Shown piece by piece: positions 1-4,765 of a DNA stretch of 5,984 bases. Origin of the DNA: CAYNJF01 sp964351745 (lineage in GTDB: Bacteria; Pseudomonadota; Gammaproteobacteria; Berkiellales; Berkiellaceae); contig CAYGPI010000115.1 in NCBI GenBank assembly GCA_964351745.1, forward strand, positions 1 to 5,984, read 5' to 3'. Numbering within the stretch: the first letter of the stretch is position 1; each line of letters opens with the position of its first letter. Both the position numbers and the translations under genes were made by a program. Below the pieces are notes generated by a model, which saw nothing but the letters and a program-made list of their open reading frames with translations, had not been told where the DNA came from and did no database searches.

Positions 1-58
<58 letters not shown>

Positions 59-89
59 GATTTTTGGGTAAGAATTTTATTTAATCAAG

Positions 90-104
90 GCTAGCAATGC
101 TAGC
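90..104 (+). other. Small hairpin between tRNA-Thr and tuf
   Basis: GCTAGC (90-95) and GCTAGC (99-104) form a perfect 6-bp stem around the 3-nt loop AAT. Each arm is itself a palindrome, so the arms are also direct repeats. There is no following T run, so this is not an intrinsic terminator. It sits 31 nt after the tRNA 3' end and 20 nt before the tuf start. It could shape the 5' end of the tuf message after tRNA processing, but that role is inference. No convincing promoter was found between the tRNA and tuf, which fits cotranscription. Confidence 0.35.
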
Positions 105-124
105 GTACTTTAGGGAGCTATATA

Positions 125-1303
125 ATGGCTGAATTTGAACGTACTAAGCCACATATAAATGTAGGCACAATTGGCCACGTTGACCATGGTAAAACTACAA
201 CAACTGCAGCAATTACTAAAGTTTTAGCTGCGTTAGGTAAAGCAGAGAAAGTTGATTTTGCAAATATCGACAAAGCCCCTGAAGAGCGTGAGCGTGGTAT
301 TACCATCGCAACCTCTCATGTTGAATATGAATCAGATACACGCCATTACGCGCATGTTGATTGTCCAGGACATGCTGATTATGTGAAAAACATGATTACC
401 GGTGCTGCTCAAATGGATGGCGCGATTCTTGTTGTGTCAGCTGCTGATGGCCCTATGCCACAAACACGTGAGCACATTTTGCTTGCGCGTCAGGTTGGTG
501 TGCCTCATATCGTTGTTTTCATGAACAAAGCGGATATGGTTGACGACGAAGAATTATTAGAATTGGTTGAAATGGAAATCCGTGAACTATTAACTAGTTA
601 CGATTTCCCTGGCGATGATATTCCTTTTGTAACTGGATCAGCACTTAAAGCGCTTGAAGGTGATACAAGTGATATCGGTGAGCCATGCATACTCAGACTA
701 ATGGACGCAATGGATGAATACTTCCCATTACCAGAGCGTGCTTTAGATAAGCCTTTCATTTTACCAGTTGAAGACGTTTTCTCTATATCTGGTCGCGGTA
801 CTGTTGTAACTGGTCGTATCGAAGCTGGTATCATTAAAGTCGGTGAAGAAGTTGAGATTGTTGGTATTAAAGATACAACAAAAACAACAGTAACTGGTGT
901 TGAGATGTTCCGTAAACTTCTTAAAGAAGGTCAAGCGGGCGATAACGTTGGTATTTTGGTTCGTGGTATTAAGCGTGAAGACGTTGAGCGTGGTCAAGTA
1001 TTAGCTAAACCTGGTTCAATCAAGCCTCATACCAAATTTGAAGCTGAAATTTATGTTTTATCAAAAGATGAGGGTGGTCGTCACACTCCTTTCTTCCCTG
1101 GCTATCGTCCACAGTTCTACTTCCGTACGACTGACGTAACTGGTGAAGTCCATATTGATCAAGAAATGGTCATGCCTGGTGATAACGTAACTGTTAAAGT
1201 AACACTAATTAACCCAATCGCGATGGAAGAAGGCTTAAAGTTTGCTATTCGTGAAGGTGGAAGAACAGTGGGTGCTGGTGTTGTTTCAAAAATCATTGAA
1301 TAA
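125..1303 (+). CDS. tuf: Elongation factor Tu (EF-Tu)
   Basis: EF-Tu is the cytoplasmic GTPase that carries aminoacyl-tRNA to the ribosomal A site. The 392-aa product has the complete family pattern: P-loop GHVDHGKT (17-24), switch I ending in RGIT with T60, DCPGH (79-83) with the catalytic histidine at 83, NKAD (134-137) for guanine specificity, and SAL (172-174). Beta-barrel domains 2 and 3 follow from about residue 205, with GRGTVVTGR (223-231) and a C-terminal REGGRTVGAGVV segment. It is two residues shorter than E. coli EF-Tu as I recall it. The N-terminus (MAEFERTKPH) is shorter than MSKEKFERTKPH, and the domain-3 loop at 340-347 also differs. The start is supported by AGGGAG at 112-117, seven nt upstream, and by the family N-terminus. 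It ends in tandem stops (TAATAA). Its place next to secE-nusG makes it the tufB-type copy; whether a tufA copy exists elsewhere cannot be seen. Confidence 0.99.
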   Translation: MAEFERTKPHINVGTIGHVDHGKTTTTAAITKVLAALGKAEKVDFANIDKAPEERERGITIATSHVEYESDTRHYAHVDCPGHADYVKNMITGAAQMDGAILVVSAADGPMPQTREHILLARQVGVPHIVVFMNKADMVDDEELLELVEMEIRELLTSYDFPGDDIPFVTGSALKALEGDTSDIGEPCILRLMDAMDEYFPLPERALDKPFILPVEDVFSISGRGTVVTGRIEAGIIKVGEEVEIVGIKDTTKTTVTGVEMFRKLLKEGQAGDNVGILVRGIKREDVERGQVLAKPGSIKPHTKFEAEIYVLSKDEGGRHTPFFPGYRPQFYFRTTDVTGEVHIDQEMVMPGDNVTVKVTLINPIAMEEGLKFAIREGGRTVGAGVVSKIIE

Positions 1304-1323
1304 TAACGCAGCGTTCATCGTAA

Positions 1324-1354
1324 CGAGTAAGCCAGGTCTCCTGGCTTCTCGTTT
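1324..1354 (+). terminator. Strong hairpin with short T run between tuf and tRNA-Trp; possible partial terminator
   Basis: CGAG-(T bulge)-AAGCCAGG at 1324-1336 pairs with CCTGGCTTCTCG at 1340-1351. This gives 12 base pairs with one bulged base (T1328) and the 3-nt loop TCT. It is followed only by TTTGTGT, a weak T tract. The hairpin lies 20 nt after the tuf stop and 8 nt before tRNA-Trp. The stem is strong enough to terminate or pause transcription, but the poor T run argues for partial termination, or for a 3'-end stabiliser of tuf mRNA that lets some transcription continue into tRNA-Trp and secE-nusG. Confidence 0.5.
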
Positions 1355-1359
1355 GTGTA

Positions 1360-1435
1360 AGGCCAGTAGCTCAATTGGCAGAGCGACGGTCTCCAAAACC
1401 GTAGGTTGGGGGTTCGATTCCCTCCTGGCCTGCCA
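1360..1435 (+). tRNA. trpT: tRNA-Trp (CCA anticodon)
   Basis: This is a complete 76-nt tRNA cloverleaf with encoded CCA (1433-1435). The acceptor stem AGGCCAG/CTGGCCT is fully paired (1360-1366 with 1425-1431) and the discriminator is G1432. The D arm is GCTC/GAGC. The anticodon stem ACGGT/ACCGT (1386-1390 with 1398-1402) holds the loop CTCCAAA with anticodon CCA at 1393-1395. The T stem GGGGG/CCCTC has one G-T pair around TTCGATT. The anticodon and G73 identify it as the tryptophan tRNA. A tRNA-Trp gene just before secE is a common bacterial arrangement. The tRNA is probably cut out of a longer transcript, because I see no clear promoter of its own. Confidence 0.98.
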
Positions 1436-1465
1436 GATATTTAACGCATCGTGTTGTAAACAAAA

Positions 1466-1843
1466 ATGAACCATACTAGTAAATCCCTGGGAGGGATGAT
1501 GAATGCCCTACTTTGGGGATTAGCACTTCTTATTGTTGCTGCAAGTTTTTTCGGGAATTATTACTTCTCAGATAAATCTACGCTGCTTAGAGTGATCACC
1601 ATGATCGTTATGTTTGGTGTGGCTGCTTTTTCAGCGGCATCAACAACGCATGGCAAAAAATTCATTAAGTTTGTACAAGAGTCAAAGCTTGAAGCTAGAA
1701 AGGTCGTTTGGCCTAAGCGTCAAGAGACCATGCAAATGACAGGTATCGTCTTATTGATGGTGACTGTTGTTGGTTTATTCTTGTGGGGAATTGATGGCAT
1801 TTTAATAAGACTCATTGGTTGGTTTACCGGATTAGGGGCTTAG
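1466..1843 (+). CDS. secE: Preprotein translocase subunit SecE
   Basis: SecE is an essential inner-membrane subunit of the SecYEG protein-export channel and clamps the two halves of SecY. The 125-aa product shows three hydrophobic segments at about 12-30, 39-59 and 92-119. This is the three-helix form found in E. coli and relatives, rather than the single-helix form of many bacteria. The conserved cytoplasmic amphipathic stretch before the last helix is present: FVQESKLEARKVVWPKRQET (69-88), including the family W-P pair. LWGIDGILIRLI (106-117) matches the conserved last helix. Length and alignment favour the start at 1466, because the E. coli protein also has about 15 residues before its first helix. 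However, the only good ribosome-binding sequence favours 1499, which would give 114 aa. nusG follows after 6 nt, as in most bacteria. Confidence 0.96.
   Translation: MNHTSKSLGGMMNALLWGLALLIVAASFFGNYYFSDKSTLLRVITMIVMFGVAAFSAASTTHGKKFIKFVQESKLEARKVVWPKRQETMQMTGIVLLMVTVVGLFLWGIDGILIRLIGWFTGLGA
1489..1495 (+). promoter_or_regulatory. Internal Shine-Dalgarno-like GGGAGGG inside the 5' end of secE
   Basis: The core GGAGG occupies 1490-1494, four nt before an in-frame ATG at 1499 (SecE residue 12) and only one nt before the in-frame ATG at 1496 (residue 11). The upstream ATG at 1466 has no recognisable Shine-Dalgarno sequence (it follows TTGTAAACAAAA). The motif therefore raises the possibility that translation begins at 1499. 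It could also be chance, since this DNA encodes the L-G-G-M segment. Confidence 0.4.
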
Positions 1844-1849
1844 AGTTTT

Positions 1850-2395
1850 ATGGAAGCCGAAGAAAAGAAACGGTGGTACGTTATCCAAGCCATGGTTGGT
1901 TTCGAATCACGTGTTGTTAAAAATCTGCTAGAAAATATTGAAAATAATCATCTTGAAGATAAATTTGGCGAGATTCTAGTTCCGACAGAAGAAGTTGTTG
2001 AGATTAGAAGTGGTCAAAAGCGCAAGAGCGAGCGTAAGTTTTTTCCAGGTTATGTCTTGGTTCATATGGTTATGAATGAAGAAACTTGGCATGTTGTTCG
2101 TAGAACAACACGCGTTTTAGGTTTTATTGGTGGCACTAGTGATAGGCCAGCTCCGATTTCTGAGAAAGAAGCAATGGCTATCATGGATAGAATCCAAGAG
2201 GGCTCAGAGAAACCTAAACCGAAAACACTATTTGAACCAGGCGAAGAGGTCCGAGTTAATGAAGGACCATTTGCTGATTTCAATGGTGTCGTTGAAGAGG
2301 TCAATTATGAAAAGAGTCGCTTACGAGTAGCTGTTCTCATTTTTGGTCGCTCTACACCTGTAGAGTTAGATTTTGGACAAGTAGAAAAAACCTAG
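1850..2395 (+). CDS. nusG: Transcription termination/antitermination protein NusG
   Basis: NusG is the universally conserved elongation factor that binds the RNA polymerase clamp. Through its KOW domain it contacts either Rho or ribosomal protein S10. The 181-aa product has the same length as the E. coli protein. The NGN domain spans about 6-117, with KKRWYVIQA (6-14), the PTEEVVEIRSGQ segment (45-56), KSERKFFPGYVLV (59-71) and GFIGGTSDRPAPIS (91-104). A charged linker (PKPKTLFEPG) leads to the KOW domain at about 128-181, with NEGPFADFNGVVEEV (137-151). F144 and F165, the positions I recall as important for Rho and S10 contact, are both present. The start lies 6 nt after the secE stop with only a weak ribosome-binding sequence (TAGAG at 1841-1845), so translational coupling to secE is likely. 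Confidence 0.99.
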   Translation: MEAEEKKRWYVIQAMVGFESRVVKNLLENIENNHLEDKFGEILVPTEEVVEIRSGQKRKSERKFFPGYVLVHMVMNEETWHVVRRTTRVLGFIGGTSDRPAPISEKEAMAIMDRIQEGSEKPKPKTLFEPGEEVRVNEGPFADFNGVVEEVNYEKSRLRVAVLIFGRSTPVELDFGQVEKT

Positions 2396-2402
2396 CATTA
2401 TT

Positions 2403-2436
2403 ATTGGGGAGCTTGAATAAAGCGACTGGACCCAAT
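2403..2436 (+). promoter_or_regulatory. Predicted L1-binding operator in the rplK-rplA mRNA leader
   Basis: The 52-nt nusG-rplK gap folds into two stacked helices. Outer helix: ATTGGG (2403-2408) with CCCAAT (2431-2436), 6 bp. Left internal loop: GA (2409-2410). Inner helix: GCTT (2411-2414) with AAGC (2420-2423), capped by GAATA. Right internal loop: GACTGGA (2424-2430). The same topology, a short GA side and a long seven-base side between two helices, with a GGGAGC-like left strand, is how the 23S rRNA L1 site is built. The rplK Shine-Dalgarno AGAGGA (2438-2443) starts one nt after the outer helix. L1 binding here would block rplK translation and, by coupling, rplA. The fold is read directly from the sequence; L1 binding is inferred from the known autogenous control of the L11 operon. 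Confidence 0.8.
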
Positions 2437-2447
2437 TAGAGGAAATT

Positions 2448-2876
2448 ATGGCTAAGAAAATTAATGCATTTATCAAGTTACAGGTCAAAGCTGGTGAAGC
2501 TAACCCTAGCCCACCTGTAGGTCCTGCTTTAGGTCAACATGGTGTTAACATCATGGAGTTTTGTAAGGCCTTTAATGCTCAAACGCAGTCTTACGAAAAA
2601 GGCTTGCCTTTACCTGTAGTCATTACTGTTTTCAGTGATAGAAGCTTCAGTTTCATCATTAAGACACCACCAGCAGCATTCTTGCTTATTAAGGCTGCCG
2701 GAATTCCAAAAGGATCAGGTCGTCCTAATACACAGAAAGTAGGTAAAGTGACTCGTGCACAGTTGGAAGAAATTGCTACAACTAAAATGGCAGATTTAAC
2801 TGCTGCTGACATGGATGCAGCTGTTAATACGATTGCCGGCACAGCGCGAAGCATGGGATTAGAGGTTGAGGGTTAA
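2448..2876 (+). CDS. rplK: 50S ribosomal protein L11 (uL11)
   Basis: L11 binds 23S rRNA helices 43-44 at the base of the L7/L12 stalk, where elongation factors act. It is also needed for RelA activation on stalled ribosomes. The 142-aa product equals the E. coli length. The N-terminal domain has the proline-rich PSPPVGPALGQ segment (20-30), the region of thiostrepton contact, followed by GVNIMEFCKAFNA (32-44). The C-terminal RNA-binding domain holds KTPPAAFLL (72-80) and GTARSMGLEVEG at the end (131-142). The start is set by AGAGGA (2438-2443), four nt before the ATG, and by the family N-terminus MAKKI. rplA begins two nt after the stop, so the two are translationally coupled. Expression is likely controlled by the L1-site fold just upstream. 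Confidence 0.99.
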   Translation: MAKKINAFIKLQVKAGEANPSPPVGPALGQHGVNIMEFCKAFNAQTQSYEKGLPLPVVITVFSDRSFSFIIKTPPAAFLLIKAAGIPKGSGRPNTQKVGKVTRAQLEEIATTKMADLTAADMDAAVNTIAGTARSMGLEVEG

Positions 2877-2878
2877 TC

Positions 2879-3586
2879 ATGGCTATATCTAAACGAATGA
2901 AGGCCATAAGTGAGCGAGTTTCTCGTCACGAGACATATGCGCCAGAAGAAGCTTTTAACATCCTAAAAGAATTGTCTTCTATAAAATTTAAAGAATCAAT
3001 TGACGCTTCTGTTATCTTGGGTGTTGATCCTAAGAAATCTGATCAAGTTGTGCGTGGCGCAACGATGCTTCCTAATGGCTCCGGACGTGATGTTCGAGTT
3101 GCTGTATTTGCTCAGGGTGCTGCTGCAGATGCTGCTAAAGAAGCAGGTGCTGAAATCGTTGGTTTTGACGATTTAGCAGAATCTATTAAGGAAAAATCAA
3201 AATCTAATGAAAAGTTCGATTTTGATGTTTTGATTGCAAGTCCTGATGCTATGAGACTGGTTGGTCAATTAGGTAGAGTTTTAGGTCCACGAGGACTTAT
3301 GCCAAACCCTAAAATTGGTACAGTAACTCCTGATGTTGCAACTGCAGTTAAGAACGCTAAATCAGGACAGGTTTCATACCGTACTGACAAGGCCGGTATT
3401 ATCCATTGTACAATTGGAAAAATTGGTTTTGAAAGCAATCATTTGGTAGAAAATTTAGTTAAATTGTTGGTTGATTTGCGTAAAGCAAAACCAAGCACCT
3501 CTAAAGGGTTATATCTTAGGAAAGTTGTTGTCTCATCTACGATGGGCCCAGGACTATCCGTTGATATTAGTGCTTTAAAGGTATAA
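2879..3586 (+). CDS. rplA: 50S ribosomal protein L1 (uL1)
   Basis: L1 forms the mobile stalk at the E site that guides deacylated tRNA out of the ribosome. It also represses its own operon by binding the mRNA leader. The 235-aa product is one residue longer than E. coli L1. Domain I is discontinuous. Its C-terminal part has the conserved RNA-contact loop SSTMGPGLSVD (219-229), and its N-terminal part includes KSDQVVRGATMLPNGSGR (53-70). Domain II covers roughly 70-160 and includes ASPDAMRLVGQLG (120-132) and GPRGLMPNPKIGTVTP (136-151). The stretch KEKSKSNEKF (104-113) appears a few residues longer than the E. coli equivalent, in a surface loop. GAGGG at 2868-2872, six nt before the ATG, lies inside the end of rplK. 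All residues expected for RNA binding look intact, so autogenous regulation is plausible. Confidence 0.99.
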   Translation: MAISKRMKAISERVSRHETYAPEEAFNILKELSSIKFKESIDASVILGVDPKKSDQVVRGATMLPNGSGRDVRVAVFAQGAAADAAKEAGAEIVGFDDLAESIKEKSKSNEKFDFDVLIASPDAMRLVGQLGRVLGPRGLMPNPKIGTVTPDVATAVKNAKSGQVSYRTDKAGIIHCTIGKIGFESNHLVENLVKLLVDLRKAKPSTSKGLYLRKVVVSSTMGPGLSVDISALKV

Positions 3587-3587
3587 A
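3561..3587 (+). promoter_or_regulatory. Weak candidate promoter at the end of rplA for rplJL-rpoB
   Basis: TTGATA (3561-3566) and TATAAA (3582-3587) each match the sigma-70 boxes at five of six positions, but the spacer is only 15 nt, shorter than the usual 16-18. A start about seven nt after the -10 would fall near 3594, just before the structured rplJ leader, so the message would carry the whole leader. Escherichia coli has a promoter (PL10) in the equivalent place. The short spacer keeps confidence low, and the boxes overlap the last codons and stop of rplA. Confidence 0.3.
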
Positions 3588-3595
3588 GAAGTTGT

Positions 3596-3615
3596 CGAAG
3601 AGTTTGTTCTCTTCG
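3596..3615 (+). other. Hairpin at the 5' side of the rplJ leader
   Basis: CGAAGAG (3596-3602) pairs perfectly with CTCTTCG (3609-3615) around the 6-nt loop TTTGTT. It begins nine nt after the rplA stop and abuts the L10-binding fold. There is no T run, so it is not an intrinsic terminator. It may end the upstream rplKA message after processing, or stack on the L10-site helix as part of one larger leader structure. Confidence 0.5.
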
Positions 3616-3674
3616 GCCGTCAAAGACCGTAGGCGCCTTAGGGCTTAATTGATAAAACGACCTACGCAGTCGGT
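3616..3674 (+). promoter_or_regulatory. L10 leader: predicted L10(L12) mRNA-binding site
   Basis: The 165-nt rplA-rplJ gap contains the hallmark of the ribosomal protein L10 leader. CGTAGG (3628-3633) pairs with CCTACG (3661-3666). An asymmetric internal loop lies below it, AAAGAC (3622-3627) opposite CA (3667-3668). A basal helix pairs GCCG-T-C (3616-3621) with G-T-CGGT (3669-3674), containing one T-T mismatch and a terminal G-T pair. This matches, in layout and in the words CCGTC, AAGAC and CTTAAT, the E. coli leader as I recall it, where the internal loop forms a kink-turn bound by L10 in complex with L12. A small GCC/GGC helix (3635-3637 with 3642-3644) lies in the apical part. Binding is expected to shut down rplJ and coupled rplL translation. 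Confidence 0.85.
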
Positions 3675-3738
3675 AAGGGCTAATCCAGTTATCTGGTTGA
3701 GTTTGAGCCGCAGTAAAGCCTTCGGGCGTAATACACAT

Positions 3739-3743
3739 AGGAG
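3739..3743 (+). promoter_or_regulatory. Shine-Dalgarno AGGAG that selects the TTG start of rplJ
   Basis: AGGAG ends eight nt before the TTG at 3752, an ideal spacing. An ATG at 3744-3746 touches the motif directly. It is out of frame and opens only five codons before TAA at 3759-3761, so it is not the gene start. Upstream in the same leader, GCC-TTCG-GGC (3718-3727) can form a small stem with a stable tetraloop, 11 nt before the motif. Confidence 0.8.
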
Positions 3744-3751
3744 ATGACAAG

Positions 3752-4279
3752 TTGGCATTAAGTTACCAAAATAAACAAGCCATCGTCGCAGAAATCTCAG
3801 ATGTTGCAAGCGAATCTATATCATTGGTAGTTGCTGATTACCGTGGTCTTACTGTCACTGAAATGACAGATCTTAGAAAGACCGCACGTGAATCAGGCGT
3901 CTACGTAAGAGTGATTAGAAATACTTTAGCTAAACGTGCTCTTAAAGGCAGTGACTTTGAGTGTATGGATGAGTCGTTAACAGGACCACTTGTTTTTGGT
4001 TTTGCCAAAAATGAGCCAGGTGCTGCTGCACGCTTATTCAAAAACTTTGCTAAAGATAATAAAAAATTGGAAGTTAAAGCCTTAAGTTTAGCCGGATCAT
4101 TTTATGATGCGTCTCACTTAGATGCGATTGCCTCATTACCTTCACGTGATGAAGCCTTCTCATCATTAGCAGCAATGCTATTAGCGCCAGCAACTAATTT
4201 GGCACGCTTGTTACAAGAGCCTTCTGTTAGTCTTGCACGTGGTTTGAATGCTTTGAAAGAAAAGAACGAAGCAGCATAA
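3752..4279 (+). CDS. rplJ: 50S ribosomal protein L10 (uL10), TTG start
   Basis: L10 anchors the L7/L12 dimers to 23S rRNA and, with them, represses its own mRNA. The start is TTG: the reading frame from 3752 gives (M)ALSYQNKQAIVAEI, matching the family N-terminus MALNLQDKQAIVAE, and AGGAG lies eight nt upstream. There is no usable in-frame ATG nearby. The N-terminal RNA-binding domain includes VVADYRGLTVTEMTDLRK (26-43) and GVYVRVIRNTLAKRA (49-63), followed by PGAAARLFKNFAK (89-101). The C-terminal helix that binds L12 runs from about 131 to 175. At 175 aa the protein is ten residues longer than E. coli L10 (165), and the extra length lies in that helix. It is the first gene of the rplJL unit under the L10 leader. 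Confidence 0.97.
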   Translation: MALSYQNKQAIVAEISDVASESISLVVADYRGLTVTEMTDLRKTARESGVYVRVIRNTLAKRALKGSDFECMDESLTGPLVFGFAKNEPGAAARLFKNFAKDNKKLEVKALSLAGSFYDASHLDAIASLPSRDEAFSSLAAMLLAPATNLARLLQEPSVSLARGLNALKEKNEAA

Positions 4280-4324
4280 TCGACTATTAGGCTTGAATAA
4301 TTATATATATCTGGAGAAATTAAA

Positions 4325-4696
4325 ATGTCCGAGAAAGTACAAACACTTTACGATCAAATCGTAGACTTAACAATCATGGAAACTGTTGAGTTAGTTAAGA
4401 AAATGGAAGACGAGCTAGGCATATCTGCTGCTGCTCCTGTAGCTGTGGCTGCTGTTGCTGCTGCTGGTGAAGCTGCTGCTGAGCAAACTGAGTTTGATGT
4501 TGTTCTGAAATCTTTCGGTGCCAACAAAGTTAGCGTCATTAAAGCTGTTCGTGGCATTACAGGTCTTGGCTTGAAAGAAGCTAAAGCTTTAGTTGAAAGT
4601 GCTCCAGCTCCTGTTAAAGAAGCTGTCTCTAAAGACGAAAGTGCTGATATTAAGAAGCAGCTTGAAGAAGCTGGTGCTGAAGTTGAGATTAAGTAA
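4325..4696 (+). CDS. rplL: 50S ribosomal protein L7/L12 (bL12)
   Basis: L7/L12 is the multi-copy stalk protein that recruits and activates translational GTPases such as EF-Tu and EF-G. The 123-aa product has the N-terminal dimerisation domain (about 1-33), an alanine-rich flexible hinge (about 34-53: SAAAPVAVAAVAAAGEAAAE) and the compact C-terminal domain starting at EFDVVLKSFGANKVSVIKAV (56-75). The factor-binding face KVSVIKAVRGITGLGLKEAK (68-87) is fully conserved. The domain ends in EEAGAEVEIK. The start is supported by GGAG at 4313-4316, eight nt upstream. The 45-nt rplJ-rplL spacer is A/T-rich (TAATTATATATAT) and unstructured, which should favour the high initiation rate needed for several L12 copies per ribosome. 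An intrinsic terminator follows 37 nt after the stop. Confidence 0.99.
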   Translation: MSEKVQTLYDQIVDLTIMETVELVKKMEDELGISAAAPVAVAAVAAAGEAAAEQTEFDVVLKSFGANKVSVIKAVRGITGLGLKEAKALVESAPAPVKEAVSKDESADIKKQLEEAGAEVEIK

Positions 4697-4733
4697 TCAA
4701 ACTGATAACATAATCAAGATTTTTGCCTTTTTT

Positions 4734-4765
4734 AAAACCGGTGTTTTAATAGCGCCGGTTTTTTT
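4734..4765 (+). terminator. Intrinsic terminator / attenuator between rplL and rpoB
   Basis: AAAACCGGTG (4734-4743) pairs with CGCCGGTTTT (4753-4762). The stem has 10 bp with one T-G wobble, the loop is TTTTAATAG, and a run of seven Ts spans 4759-4765. This is a textbook Rho-independent terminator. Because rpoB lies downstream on the same strand and is normally cotranscribed, it most likely acts as a partial terminator that lowers rpoB expression relative to rplL. E. coli has a functional equivalent in the same gap. On the opposite strand the T run is shorter, so the signal is oriented for + strand transcription. Confidence 0.9.

Noticed and set aside
598..997. Two minus-strand open frames inside tuf
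   Set aside because: They are antisense shadows of strongly constrained EF-Tu codons, with low-complexity S/P and N/T-rich translations.
1242..1474. Open frames on both strands across the end of tuf and tRNA-Trp
   Set aside because: They overlap the tuf 3' end, the hairpin and a complete tRNA, have no ribosome-binding site, and encode nothing resembling a known protein.
2374..2404. Possible promoter TGGACA-N19-TATTAT at the nusG end, for rplK
   Set aside because: The spacer is too long. The predicted start (about 2411) would remove the left strand of the L1 operator, so it does not fit the L1 control it would need to serve.
3439..3750. 103-codon open frame on the minus strand across the rplA end and rplJ leader
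   Set aside because: It is antisense to rplA and to the L10 leader structure. Its composition follows from the structured RNA, and no family was recognised.
2411..4300. Ten-base word GCTTGAATAA repeated at 2411-2420 and 4291-4300
   Set aside because: Several shared 10-mers are expected by chance in a 6-kb A/T-rich window. The second copy lacks the surrounding L1-site fold.
4432..4482. Repetitive GCTGCT-type run in rplL
   Set aside because: This is the coding sequence of the alanine-rich L12 hinge, normal for the family and not a DNA repeat element.
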